DNA from: DATGQT01 sp033720695
GTDB lineage: Bacteria > Bacteroidota > Rhodothermia > Rhodothermales > Rubricoccaceae
Direction: 5' to 3'
NCBI GenBank assembly: GCA_033720695.1
Contig: JAWWCA010000059.1
Span: 1 to 16,966, forward strand
DNA length: 16,966 nt
Each line of letters begins with the position of its first letter. Within the stretch, counting starts at the first letter, position 1. The translations under genes were made by a program, and so were the position numbers. Shown piece by piece: positions 1-7,957 of the stretch. The notes under the pieces were generated by a model, which made no database searches, had not been told where the DNA came from, and was given only the letters and a program-made list of their open reading frames with translations.

Positions 1-2222
1 GCCTCCTTCTCCTCCTCGGTCGGCTCGGGGAGGAACGGCTTCCGGGAGAGCCGGAGCTTCCCGTCGTTGCGGACCTCGATGAGCTGGACCTTCACCTTGT
101 CGCCCACCTGCATCACGTCCTCGGGCTTCTCGACGTAGCCGTGGGCCATCTCGGAGACGTGGAGCATGGCCTCCTTGCCCGGCAGGATCTCGAGGATCGC
201 GCCGAACGGGAGCATGTTCTTGACCGTCCCCTCGTAGACCTCGCCCACCTCGGGCTGGGCCACGATGCCGCGGACGATCTCGACGGCACGGTGCGCGCTC
301 TCCATGTCGGAGGAGGCGATCGTGACGTAGCCCTTGCCGTCACGCTCGTCGATGTCGACCTGCGCGCCGGTGTCGGCCTGGATGCCCTTGATGATCTTGC
401 CGCCCGGCCCGATCACGGCGCCGATGAAGTCGGAGTCGATGATGAGCTGGATGAGGCGGGGCGCGCTCGGGGCGAGCTCGGGGCGCGGCTCCGAGAGCGT
501 CTCGGCCATCCGGTCGAGGATGTGGTGCCGGCCGCGGCGGGCCTGCTCCAGCGCCTCGCGCATCGTCGACATCTGGAGGCCGTCGATCTTGATGTCCATC
601 TGGCAGGCCGTGATGCCGTCGCGCGTCCCGGTGACCTTGAAGTCCATGTCGCCGAGGTGGTCCTCGGTGCCGAGGATGTCGCTCAGGATGGCGACGCGGC
701 CGTCGCCGCCGTCGATGAGGCCCATGGCGATGCCGGAGACCGGCTTCTTGATGGGCACGCCCGCGTCCATGAGGGCGAGGGAGCCGCCGCACACGGAGGC
801 CATCGACGAGGAGCCGTTGGACTCGAGGACGTCGGCGATGAGGCGGATGACGTAGGGGAACTCGTCCTCACCCGGCAGCATCGGCTTGAGCGCGCGCTCG
901 GCGAGGTAGCCGTGGCCGATCTCGCGGCGACCGGGGCCGCGGAGGAACCGCGCCTCGCCGACGGAGAACGGCGGGAAGTTGTAGTGGAGGTAGAACCGCT
1001 TGTCCTCGGTGTCGAAGACCTGGTCCACGCCCTGGACGTCGCGGCCGGTGCCGAGCGTGACCTGGGCGAGCACCTGGGTCTCGCCGCGCGTGAACACGGC
1101 CGAGCCGTGGACGCGCGGGAGCGTGCCGACCTCGCTCCAGATGTCGCGGACCTCGTCGGTCTTGCGGCCGTCGAGGCGGCGGCCCTCGCCGAGGATCATC
1201 TCGCGCATGACGCGGGACTCGGCCTCCTTGAAGGCGTTCTTGACGTCGGACTGCGTCCAGCCGTCGTCGGTCGTCTCGCGGAGGCGAGCGGGGAGGTCGT
1301 CGGCCTTGCCACCGCCGATCTCGGTGTTCTCCGGGTTCTCGCTCTCGTCGGCCGGGTGCCCGAACATCGACTCGATGAGGCGGTCGCGGATCTCCCGGAT
1401 GCCGCCGTAGAACGAGGCCTTCTCGTAGGGCTGGCGGAGGTGCTCGGTGACCTCGTCCTTGACGCGGTCGTAGATGGCCTGGACGAGCGCCGGGTCGGGG
1501 GCGACCGTCGTGTACTCCATCGGCTCGATGGGGCCGCGGGCGTCCTCGACCTTGCCGCGGAGCGTGTGGATGCCCTCGACGAGCGCCTTGATGGCGTCGT
1601 GGGCGAACTCGAGCGCGGCGACCATGTCGTCCTCCGAGACCTCGAGCATCTCGCCCTCGACCATCACGACGGCGTCGGCCTTGCCGGCCACGATGAGGTC
1701 GAAGTCGCTCTCCTCGCGCTGCTCCAGCGTCGGGTAGAGCACGAACTCACCGTCGACGCGGCCGACGCGGACGTGGGCTGTCGGCCCGTCGAACGGGGCG
1801 CCGGAGAGGGCGAGCGCCGCGCTCGCGCCCACGCCGGCGATGGCGTCGGCGTCGACCTCGGGGTCGGCGGAGAGCAAGAAGTTGAGGACCTGCGTCTCGT
1901 TCCGGAAGCCGTCCGGGAAGAGCGGGCGGATGGTCCGGTCGATGAGGCGGGAGGTGAGCACCTCCTTGTCGGTGGGCCGGCCCTCGCGCTTGAAGAAGCC
2001 GCCGGGGATGCGGCCGCCGGCGGAGTACCGCTCGCGGTAGTCGACGGTGAGGGGGAAGAAGCTCTGGCCCTCGCGGACGCTCGGGTCCACGACGGCCGTC
2101 GAGAGCACCATGGTGTCGCCGAGGCGGACGACGACGGAGCCGTGAGCCTGCTTGGCGAGCTTGCCGGTCTCGAGCGTGAGCGTCTTGCCGCCCACCTCGA
2201 TGGATTGGGTAATGGGGTTCAT
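1..2222 (-). CDS. pnp: Polyribonucleotide nucleotidyltransferase (PNPase), 3' end cut by window edge
   Basis: PNPase is a phosphate-dependent 3'-5' exoribonuclease that degrades mRNA in the cytoplasm, usually as a trimer and often within a degradosome. About 740 residues are visible from ATG at 2222 (MNPITQSIEVGGKTL). The two RNase PH-like halves are recognisable. The second carries the phosphorolytic site region DAGVPIKKPVSGIAMGL followed by LSDILGTEDHLGDMDFKV near residue 520. A KH domain with GxxG (VIGPGGKIIKGI) lies near residue 600, and an S1 domain (GTVKNMLPFGAILEILPGKE) near 665-720. The reading frame is still open at base 1 in a Glu-rich stretch (PTEEEKE), just after the S1 domain, so only a short tail should be missing. 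It is the last visible gene of the rimP-nusA-infB operon, 268 bp after rpsO. The rpsO-pnp order is the classical one. No Shine-Dalgarno is apparent before the start. Confidence 0.97.
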   Translation of the reverse strand, partial: MNPITQSIEVGGKTLTLETGKLAKQAHGSVVVRLGDTMVLSTAVVDPSVREGQSFFPLTVDYRERYSAGGRIPGGFFKREGRPTDKEVLTSRLIDRTIRPLFPDGFRNETQVLNFLLSADPEVDADAIAGVGASAALALSGAPFDGPTAHVRVGRVDGEFVLYPTLEQREESDFDLIVAGKADAVVMVEGEMLEVSEDDMVAALEFAHDAIKALVEGIHTLRGKVEDARGPIEPMEYTTVAPDPALVQAIYDRVKDEVTEHLRQPYEKASFYGGIREIRDRLIESMFGHPADESENPENTEIGGGKADDLPARLRETTDDGWTQSDVKNAFKEAESRVMREMILGEGRRLDGRKTDEVRDIWSEVGTLPRVHGSAVFTRGETQVLAQVTLGTGRDVQGVDQVFDTEDKRFYLHYNFPPFSVGEARFLRGPGRREIGHGYLAERALKPMLPGEDEFPYVIRLIADVLESNGSSSMASVCGGSLALMDAGVPIKKPVSGIAMGLIDGGDGRVAILSDILGTEDHLGDMDFKVTGTRDGITACQMDIKIDGLQMSTMREALEQARRGRHHILDRMAETLSEPRPELAPSAPRLIQLIIDSDFIGAVIGPGGKIIKGIQADTGAQVDIDERDGKGYVTIASSDMESAHRAVEIVRGIVAQPEVGEVYEGTVKNMLPFGAILEILPGKEAMLHVSEMAHGYVEKPEDVMQVGDKVKVQLIEVRNDGKLRLSRKPFLPEPTEEEKE

Positions 2223-2451
2223 GAGGGGTTGGGGTGTGTGAGGCGCACCCCCACTCCCGTTCCCGCGACCACGGCATCCCGCCTCGGGCGGGGACAGGGC
2301 CGGGAATCAGTTTTCGGCGAGCCGACGGTCGAGGCGGCAGGCGCCGCACGCTCGGGTCGGTCGATCCGCAGAGAACTGACTGCCGGACCGGGCGCGCAGG
2401 GTCGGAAAGGGAGGCGCGCGGAGGGCGGGGCCGGAGGGCCCCGGAAGAGAC

Positions 2452-2483
2452 GGCGGCGGCCCGCCGCGAGGCAGGCCGCCGCC
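2452..2483 (-). terminator. Strong stem-loop between rpsO and pnp (possible partial terminator or processing site)
   Basis: A perfect 10-bp inverted repeat (GGCGGCGGCC at 2452-2461, GGCCGCCGCC at 2474-2483) encloses a 12-nt loop. It begins 8 nt after the rpsO stop codon on the transcribed strand. The sequence after the stem reads GTCTCTTCC, only moderately T-rich, so full intrinsic termination is doubtful. In E. coli the rpsO-pnp gap carries a terminator and RNase III/RNase E sites that set pnp levels. A similar role here is inference. A second, smaller hairpin (7-bp stem, GGAG/CTCC loop) lies at 2426-2443. Confidence 0.5.
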
Positions 2484-2490
2484 GAGGCGT

Positions 2491-2757
2491 TTACTTTCGG
2501 ATGCCGAGCTCCTTGATGACGGCGCGGTAGCGCTCGATGTCGCGGTCCATGAGGTAGTCGAGGAGGCGACGGCGCTTGCCGACCATCTTCAGCAGGCCGA
2601 GCCGGGACGTGTGGTCCTTCGGGTGGCGCTTGAGGTGCTCGGTGAGGTCGTTGATGCGAGCCGTGAAGAGGGCGATCTGGACCTCCGGCTTGCCGGTGTC
2701 CTGGTCGTTGGAGCCGTGCTGGCTGACGAGCTCCTGCTTCTGCTGGGTGGTGATCAC
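2491..2757 (-). CDS. rpsO: 30S ribosomal protein S15
   Basis: S15 is a primary 16S rRNA-binding protein of the small subunit and contributes to an intersubunit bridge. The 88-residue product matches the family's usual length of about 89. Recognisable blocks include TGKPEVQIALFTARINDLTEH, which holds the early helices, and HPKDHTSRLGLLKMVGKRRR, the rRNA-binding segment, followed by LLDYLMDRDIERYRAVIKEL. The start codon is GTG (2757-2755), giving (M)ITTQQKQELVSQHG. It is preceded by GGAG about nine bases upstream, one of the few Shine-Dalgarno-like sites in this window, which supports this start. It lies 108 bp after ribF and 268 bp before pnp in the same operon, and both gaps hold stem-loops. 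S15 commonly represses its own translation in other bacteria. Whether that happens here cannot be read from the sequence. Confidence 0.98.
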   Translation of the reverse strand: MITTQQKQELVSQHGSNDQDTGKPEVQIALFTARINDLTEHLKRHPKDHTSRLGLLKMVGKRRRLLDYLMDRDIERYRAVIKELGIRK

Positions 2758-2789
2758 GTGGGCGTCTCCGCTTTAGATGCGCGAGGATG

Positions 2790-2841
2790 CTAAAGAAGAG
2801 GACAGCCGGAGGGCGGCCTCGGCGCTAGAGGCGCGGCCGCC
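2790..2841 (-). promoter_or_regulatory. Stem-loop with T-rich tract in the ribF-rpsO gap (rpsO leader)
   Basis: The 108-bp gap between ribF and rpsO contains a nested hairpin. The outer stem is GGCGGCC/GGCCGCC (2812-2818 with 2835-2841) and the inner stem is GCGC/GCGC (2822-2825 with 2831-2834) around a 5-nt loop. On the transcribed strand the stem is followed, after about 11 bases, by CTCTTCTTTA (2800-2791). This could be a weak terminator, an RNA-processing site, or part of an S15 autoregulatory leader. Only the inverted repeat is seen; the roles are conjecture. Confidence 0.35.
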
Positions 2842-2865
2842 GTCGGGGGATGTCCAAGGGTGCGT

Positions 2866-3798
2866 TCAAGGTACCACCTGGAGGGCCCGTTCCGCCTCTG
2901 CCCGGTCTTCATGGAGTTGGGCCACAAGCGCCTCGACGCCGTCGAACTTCCGCTCGTCGCGGAGGCGCGCGATGGTGTGGATGCGCAGCGGCCGCCCGTA
3001 GAGGTCGCCCTCGAACCCGAAGAGGTGGACCTCGACGGTCAGCGCCCCGTCCTCCTCGAAGGTCGGCCGCCGCCCCACGTTCATCATCCCGTCGGACCAC
3101 CCGCCCGGGACCTCGCAGCGGACGGCGTACACGCCGGGGGCCGGGATCAGCTTCCGTCGCTCCTCCGGCTTCACGTTCGCGGTCGGGTACCCGATGCGCT
3201 GCCCCCGGCCGTCGCCGTGGATGACCGTCCCGCCGAAGCTGTAGGGGCGCCCGAGCAACTCCGTCGCCTGCCGCGCCGCCCCCGCCGCGAGCGCCCTCCG
3301 GACCTCCGTCGAGGAGACGGCGTGGCCCTCCACCACCTGCTCCGGGATCACGTCGACGGTGAACCCGTGGGTCGCCCCCATGCGCTCCAGGAGCCCCCGG
3401 TCGCCGCGGCGGTCCCGGCCGAAGTGGTGGTCGTACCCGATCACGATCTCCTGCATCCCGATCGTCCCCAGCAGCACGTCCTCGACGTAGGCCTCCGGTT
3501 CGAGCAGCGAGAGGTCGCGCGTGAACGGGAGGACGACGAACCGGTCGAGGCCGAGCCCTTCGAGCACGTCGGCCCGCTCGTCGAGCGTGGTGAGCAGGGG
3601 GACGGGGTTGTCGGCGAGCACCTCGCGCGGGTGGGGATGGAACGTGACGACGGTGGCCGCCCCGCCCGTCGCCTCCGCCCGCTCCACGAGGTAGCGGAGG
3701 ATGGCCTGGTGCCCCCGATGCACGCCGTCGAAGGTGCCCGTCGTGAGGACGGAGCGACCGTTGCGCTGGATCTCGTCGTAGCCGTGCTCGCGGGTCAT
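2866..3798 (-). CDS. ribF: Bifunctional riboflavin kinase / FAD synthetase
   Basis: RibF phosphorylates riboflavin to FMN and then adenylylates FMN to FAD, supplying flavin cofactors in the cytoplasm. The product is 310 residues, normal for the family. The N-terminal FAD-synthetase (nucleotidyltransferase) domain shows TTGTFDGVHRGH at residues 19-30, and later VVTFHPHPREVL and IVIGYDHHFGRDRRGD. The C-terminal riboflavin-kinase domain begins near residue 188 with GGTVIHGDGRGQRIGYPTAN and continues through GVYAVRC and NVGRRPTF to the EVHLFGFEGDLYG block. The ATG at 3798 is the natural start, because a longer reading would run into the end of truB. It lies 22 bp after truB. RibF in this operon position resembles the Firmicutes order truB-ribF(ribC)-rpsO-pnp; E. 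coli has ribF elsewhere. It makes the cofactors that NadB (FAD) and DusB (FMN) in this window require. Confidence 0.96.
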   Translation of the reverse strand: MTREHGYDEIQRNGRSVLTTGTFDGVHRGHQAILRYLVERAEATGGAATVVTFHPHPREVLADNPVPLLTTLDERADVLEGLGLDRFVVLPFTRDLSLLEPEAYVEDVLLGTIGMQEIVIGYDHHFGRDRRGDRGLLERMGATHGFTVDVIPEQVVEGHAVSSTEVRRALAAGAARQATELLGRPYSFGGTVIHGDGRGQRIGYPTANVKPEERRKLIPAPGVYAVRCEVPGGWSDGMMNVGRRPTFEEDGALTVEVHLFGFEGDLYGRPLRIHTIARLRDERKFDGVEALVAQLHEDRAEAERALQVVP

Positions 3799-3820
3799 GG
3801 TCGAGAGGGTGAGCGCGCCG

Positions 3821-4564
3821 TCATACGTCCCTCCGGTGCCCCCGCTCCCCCGCCCCCTCGGTCTCGTCCGCGAGCGCGGCGAGCGGGAACGCCTCCTCCA
3901 CGCGGAACGGGCCGATGGCGGTCCGCCGCAGCGCCGCGAGGTGCCCCCCGACGCCGAGCGCCTCTCCGACGTCGTGGGCCAGCGAGCGCACGTAGAACCC
4001 CTTCGAGCAGTCCACGCGGAAGTCGAGCGCGTCACCCTGCCGGGCGGTGATGGCGAGGTCGTAGACCGTCACCGGGCGCGGCGCCACCTCGACGACCTCC
4101 CCGCGCCGGGCCTTCGCGTAGAGCCGCTCGCCGCCGCGCTTGATGGCCGAGAAGGCGGGCGGGCGCTGGAGGATCTCACCCACGAACCGCTGCCGGACCG
4201 CCTCGATCTCGGCGTCGGTGACGTGGCTCGCGTCCCGGCGTTGCTCGACCGGGCTCTCGGCGTCGTAGCTCGCCGTCGTCTCCCCGAGACGGATCGTGCC
4301 TGTGTACGTCTTCGGGAGCCCCATGAAGCGGTCCTGCTGCCGCGTCGCCGGGCGGCCGACGAGGACGATCAGCAGGCCCGTCGCCATCGGGTCGAGCGTC
4401 CCCGCGTGGCCCACCTTCTTGACCCCGAGCGCGCGCCGGAGGCGCCGGATCACCCCGAACGACGTGAGCCCCGCGGGCTTGTCGACGAGGAGGCCGAACC
4501 CGGCCTCGGCCGGGACCGCGTCCGTGCGGGTGATGATGGGGAGGGCGTCGGTGGACTCGGCCAT
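3821..4564 (-). CDS. truB: tRNA pseudouridine(55) synthase
   Basis: TruB isomerises U55 to pseudouridine in the T-loop of most tRNAs and also acts as a tRNA-folding chaperone. The 247-residue product from ATG 4564 contains the diagnostic block GFGLLVDKPAGLTSF (residues 22-36) and then KKVGHAGTLDPMATGLL, which carries the catalytic aspartate at about residue 58. Further family blocks are FVGEILQRPPAFSAIKRGGERLY and CSKGFYVRSLAHDVGEALG. It is shorter than E. coli TruB (about 314 residues): the C-terminal PUA-like part is reduced or missing, as in several shorter bacterial TruB proteins, and the tail ends in the polar ETEGAGERGHRRDV. It sits 35 bp after rbfA and 22 bp before ribF. Confidence 0.96.
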   Translation of the reverse strand: MAESTDALPIITRTDAVPAEAGFGLLVDKPAGLTSFGVIRRLRRALGVKKVGHAGTLDPMATGLLIVLVGRPATRQQDRFMGLPKTYTGTIRLGETTASYDAESPVEQRRDASHVTDAEIEAVRQRFVGEILQRPPAFSAIKRGGERLYAKARRGEVVEVAPRPVTVYDLAITARQGDALDFRVDCSKGFYVRSLAHDVGEALGVGGHLAALRRTAIGPFRVEEAFPLAALADETEGAGERGHRRDV

Positions 4565-4599
4565 GGGAGGAGGCAGCAGGGTCCCGAGGGCCGCGCGGG

Positions 4600-5007
4600 T
4601 CACCCGTCGTGCTGCTCCTCTCCGCCGTCCAGACTGGCCTCCCCCAAGCCGTCGCCGCGCTCGGCGCGGATCTGCGCGAAGAGGGCGTCCATGTGGGCGG
4701 CGTGCTGCTGCCCCTCGTCGAGGAAGAAGCGGAGCTCCGGGATGCGGCGGACCTGGTGGCGGATCCGGGCGGCGAGCGCCTGGCGGACCTGCGGCGTGAG
4801 GGCCTCGAGCCGCCGGAACGCGGACTGCCGCTGCTTCGCGTCGTCGCCGAGCACGCTCACGTTGACGTAGGCGATGCCGAGGTCCTTCGTCACCCGGACG
4901 GCGGTGACGGTGACCATGGACTGGCTCGCCTCGTGGAAGTCGTTCTGGAGGAGGTCGGCCACCTCCCGCTGCAGCATGGAGGCGACGCGCTCGGTGCGAA
5001 TGGACAT
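4600..5007 (-). CDS. rbfA: 30S ribosome-binding factor A
   Basis: RbfA binds immature 30S subunits during late 16S rRNA processing and is important in cold adaptation. The product is 135 residues from ATG 5007 (MSIRTERVASMLQREVADLL). It is a single KH-like domain protein containing VTVTAVRVTKDLGIAYVNVS and the C-terminal block VRRIPELRFFLDEGQQHA, both typical of the family. The last 20 or so residues (RAERGDGLGEASLDGGEEQH) are a polar, acidic tail. A longer in-frame reading exists upstream but would enter the end of infB and adds nothing RbfA-like, so the MSIRTERV start is preferred. It lies 74 bp after infB and 35 bp before truB. The infB-rbfA-truB order is highly conserved. Confidence 0.95.
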   Translation of the reverse strand: MSIRTERVASMLQREVADLLQNDFHEASQSMVTVTAVRVTKDLGIAYVNVSVLGDDAKQRQSAFRRLEALTPQVRQALAARIRHQVRRIPELRFFLDEGQQHAAHMDALFAQIRAERGDGLGEASLDGGEEQHDG

Positions 5008-5081
5008 GGGGTAGGCTTGCGCTAGGGGCCACGAGCCGGGGGGCCGGGCGGCGGACCGCCCAGGACCCACGGCCGGGAGCG

Positions 5082-7934
5082 TTACACGGTGAGCTGCCGC
5101 TTCTCCTCGACGATCTCGAAGGCCTCGATGGTGTCGCCCACCTTGATGTCGTTGTAGCCGTCGATGGAGAGGCCGCACTCGTAGCCCGCGGCGACCTCCC
5201 GGACGTCGTCCTTGAAGCGGCGGAGCGAGCCGATGGAGCCGGTGTAGATCACGACGCCGTCGCGGACGAGGCGGACCCGGTTGTTCCGGTGCACCTTCCC
5301 CTCGACGACGTAGCAGCCTGCGATCGTCCCCGCCTTCGGGACGCGGAAGGTCTCGCGCACCTCGATCGTGGCGAGCGTGTTCTCCCGCTGCTCGGGCGAG
5401 AGCAGCCCTTCGAGCGCGTCGCGGACCTCCTCGATGGCGTCGTAGATGACGGAGTAGAGGCGGACGTCGATCTCCTCGCGCTCGGCCACGGCGCGCACGC
5501 CGGGCACCGGGCGCACCTGGAACCCGATCACGATGGCGTCGGAGGCGGCCGCGAGCATGATGTCGCTCTCGGTGATGGCGCCGACGCCGCCGTGGACGAT
5601 GTTCACGGCCACCTCGTCGTTCGAGATCTTGAGGAGGGCGTCGGAGAGCGCCTCGACCGAGCCACCGACGTCGCCCTTGACGACGAGGTTGAGCTGGTTG
5701 AGCTCGCCGAGGGCGAGGCGGCGCGAGAGGTCGTCGAGCGAGACGTGGCGGCGGGCGTGCATGGTCTGCTCGCGCTGGAGCTGCGCCCGCTTCGCGGCGA
5801 TGTCGCGCGCCTCGCGCTCGTCCTCGAGCACGACGAGGCGGTCGCCCACCTCGGGCGAGCCCGAGAAGCCGAGGATGGCGACCGGCGTACTCGGCCCGGC
5901 CTCCTCGACGCGGTTGTCGCGCTCGTCGAACATGGCGCGGACCCTCCCGCTCTCGGTCCCGGCCACGAACACGTCGCCGACGCGGAGGGTGCCGGTCTCG
6001 ACGAGCACCGTCGCGACGACGCCGCGGCCCTTGTCGAGGCGGGCCTCGATGACCGTCCCGACGGCGTTGCGGTCGGGGTTGGCCTGGAGCTCGAGGAGCT
6101 CGGCCTCGATGAGCACCTTCTCGAGGAGGTCGTCGACGTTGTCCCCGGTCTTGGCCGAGATCAGCTCGGCCTGCACCTTCCCGCCGTACTGCTCCACCAT
6201 CACGCCGCGCTCGGAGAGCTGCTGCATGATGCGGTCGGGGTTGGCCTCGGGCCGGTCCATCTTGTTGATGGCGACGACGAGGGGCACCTCGGCGGCGCGG
6301 GCGTGGTTGATGGCCTCGACCGTCTGCGGCATCACCTGGTCGTCGGCGGCGACGACCACGATGACGAGGTCGGTGACCTGGGCGCCGCGGGCGCGCATCG
6401 CCGTGAAGGCCTCGTGGCCCGGGGTGTCGAGGAACGTGATGTTCCGCTCGCCCTCCAGCTCGACGGAGTAGGCGCCGATGTGCTGGGTGATGCCGCCGGT
6501 CTCGCCCGCGACGACGTTGGCGCGGCGGATGTAGTCGAGGAGGCTGGTCTTCCCGTGGTCGACGTGCCCCATGATGGTGACGACGGGGCTGCGGGGGGCG
6601 AGATCTTCGGGGGCGTCCTCCTCGATGAGCTCGAGCTCCTCGTCGACCTCCGACATGAACTCGACGTCGAAGCCGAACTCGTCGGCGATGAGCGTGATGG
6701 CGTCGGCGTCGAGCCGCTGGTTGATGGAGACCATCATGCCCAGCCCGAACCCCTTCTGGATGACCTCCGAGACGGGGACGCGCATGGCCTCGGCGAGCTC
6801 GCCCGTCGAGATGAACTCCATCACGCGGAGCGTGGAGGCCATCTCCTCGAGGCGGTCGATCTGGGCCTGCCGCTCGGCGGCGCGCTCCTCGCGGCGCTCG
6901 CGGCGGCGCTTCTGGCGGCTGCGGCCGGTGCCCTGCCCGAGGGCCTGGAGCGTCTCCTGGATGTTCGCCTGCACCTCGGCCTGGTCCACCTTCTTCTTCC
7001 CGCCCTTCTTCCCGCGCTTGCGGCCCTTGGCCGACTCGGCGGCCGACTCGGCCGCGGCGGGGGTCACCTCCTTCTTCCGCTTCCGCTTCCGGCGGCGGCC
7101 CGTCTCCACACCGGTGAGGTCGATCTTCCCGACCACCGTTGGGCCGGAGAGGTTGTACCGGTCCCCGCGGAGGACCCCTTCCTCCTCCGCATCCTCCACG
7201 TCTTCGTCGTCTGCGCCGGGCTCGGCGATGTCCTCCGTCGCCTCCGGCGTGTCCTCCGCCGCGGCGGCGTCCGGGGCTGGATCGGCCTCCGCCGTCTCTG
7301 CCGTTGCGGGCTCCTCCTCGTCGGCCTCCGGCGCAGCCTCGAGGTCGGGCGCCTCGGGGGCCTCAGCCGCAACGGCCTCTTCTTCCTGCTCCGGCGTCTC
7401 CGCCGGCTCATCGGCCTCGCCGGGGGCCGCCTCCGCCGCTGCCTCGGGCTCCACCTCGACGGGATCGGGGGTCGCGTCGATGACGGGCTCCGCCGGAGCG
7501 ACGGGCGTCTCCTCGTCGGCAGGCGCCTCGATGACCGGCTCGGCCGGCGCGACGGGCGCCTGGTCGGCGGGGGCTTCTGCGTCGGCCTCCTCGGCGGGGG
7601 CCTCCGGCTCCTCCACCGGCGCGGGGGCCTTCGGGTCCTCCGGCGGGAGGCCCTCGGCGGCGCGCTCCTCGGCGTGCAGCTCGGCGCGGAGCTCCTCGAC
7701 GCGCGCGCGCGCCTCCGCGTCGTCGGCGAAGGCGTCGAGCACGGCCGCGTACATCTCCGGCGTGAGCTTCGCGTTGAGGTCGCCGCCGGCCAGCTTCGCG
7801 TCGAGCTCGTACTCCTTCTCGCGGAGCGTCTCGACGACGGTGTCGGCAGAGACGTTCAGCTCGCGGAGCACCTTGAAGAGCTGCACGCTCTTCGGGCCCT
7901 TCTTCTTTCTCGGCTTACGCGTAGTGGTGGGCAT
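5082..7934 (-). CDS. infB: Translation initiation factor IF-2
   Basis: IF-2 is the GTPase that places initiator fMet-tRNA in the ribosomal P site and promotes subunit joining. The product is 950 residues. An N-terminal IF2-type helical module (SVQLFKVLRELNVSADTVVE, residues about 16-75) is followed by a long Ala/Pro/Glu linker (about 80-255). A Lys/Arg-rich stretch (RRRKRKRKK near 280, KKGGKKK near 310) leads to the conserved IF2_N domain (about 365-430). The G domain begins near 447 with G1 GHVDHGKTS (about 456), then G2 GGITQHIG, G3 DTPGH and G4 NKMD (about 555). C-terminal beta-barrel and tRNA-binding domains follow (RDGVVIYTGSIGSLRRFKDD, AAGYECGLSIDGYNDIKVGD). All GTPase motifs are intact. 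It starts 23 bp after nusA with no Shine-Dalgarno. The linker contains an internal repeat, listed separately. Confidence 0.98.
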   Translation of the reverse strand: MPTTTRKPRKKKGPKSVQLFKVLRELNVSADTVVETLREKEYELDAKLAGGDLNAKLTPEMYAAVLDAFADDAEARARVEELRAELHAEERAAEGLPPEDPKAPAPVEEPEAPAEEADAEAPADQAPVAPAEPVIEAPADEETPVAPAEPVIDATPDPVEVEPEAAAEAAPGEADEPAETPEQEEEAVAAEAPEAPDLEAAPEADEEEPATAETAEADPAPDAAAAEDTPEATEDIAEPGADDEDVEDAEEEGVLRGDRYNLSGPTVVGKIDLTGVETGRRRKRKRKKEVTPAAAESAAESAKGRKRGKKGGKKKVDQAEVQANIQETLQALGQGTGRSRQKRRRERREERAAERQAQIDRLEEMASTLRVMEFISTGELAEAMRVPVSEVIQKGFGLGMMVSINQRLDADAITLIADEFGFDVEFMSEVDEELELIEEDAPEDLAPRSPVVTIMGHVDHGKTSLLDYIRRANVVAGETGGITQHIGAYSVELEGERNITFLDTPGHEAFTAMRARGAQVTDLVIVVVAADDQVMPQTVEAINHARAAEVPLVVAINKMDRPEANPDRIMQQLSERGVMVEQYGGKVQAELISAKTGDNVDDLLEKVLIEAELLELQANPDRNAVGTVIEARLDKGRGVVATVLVETGTLRVGDVFVAGTESGRVRAMFDERDNRVEEAGPSTPVAILGFSGSPEVGDRLVVLEDEREARDIAAKRAQLQREQTMHARRHVSLDDLSRRLALGELNQLNLVVKGDVGGSVEALSDALLKISNDEVAVNIVHGGVGAITESDIMLAAASDAIVIGFQVRPVPGVRAVAEREEIDVRLYSVIYDAIEEVRDALEGLLSPEQRENTLATIEVRETFRVPKAGTIAGCYVVEGKVHRNNRVRLVRDGVVIYTGSIGSLRRFKDDVREVAAGYECGLSIDGYNDIKVGDTIEAFEIVEEKRQLTV
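7477..7560 (-). repeat. Direct repeat in the infB linker (two 33-bp copies, 51-bp spacing)
   Basis: Bases 7477-7509 and 7528-7560 match at 29 of 33 positions and are offset by 51 bp, exactly 17 codons. They encode two copies of PVAPAEPVI followed by E or D in the acidic Ala/Pro-rich linker of IF-2. The frame is kept, as expected for an in-frame duplication that expanded a disordered linker. No functional meaning is claimed. Confidence 0.75.
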
Positions 7935-7957
7935 ACAGGGGGCGTTGATGGCAGGGG

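Noticed and set aside
141..2516. Long open frame on the plus strand opposite pnp
   Set aside because: It is the antisense shadow of a strongly recognisable PNPase; its translation is Asp/Glu/Val/Leu/Ala/Arg-biased with no family resemblance, as expected in GC-rich DNA.
3821..5032. Longer truB reading starting upstream at 5032
   Set aside because: The added part is out-of-frame rbfA sequence rich in Arg/Pro; the TruB fold starts after ATG 4564.
5046..5061. Small hairpin (GGGCGG-CGGA-CCGCCC) in the infB-rbfA gap
   Set aside because: The 6-bp stem has no T tract and is expected by chance at this GC content.
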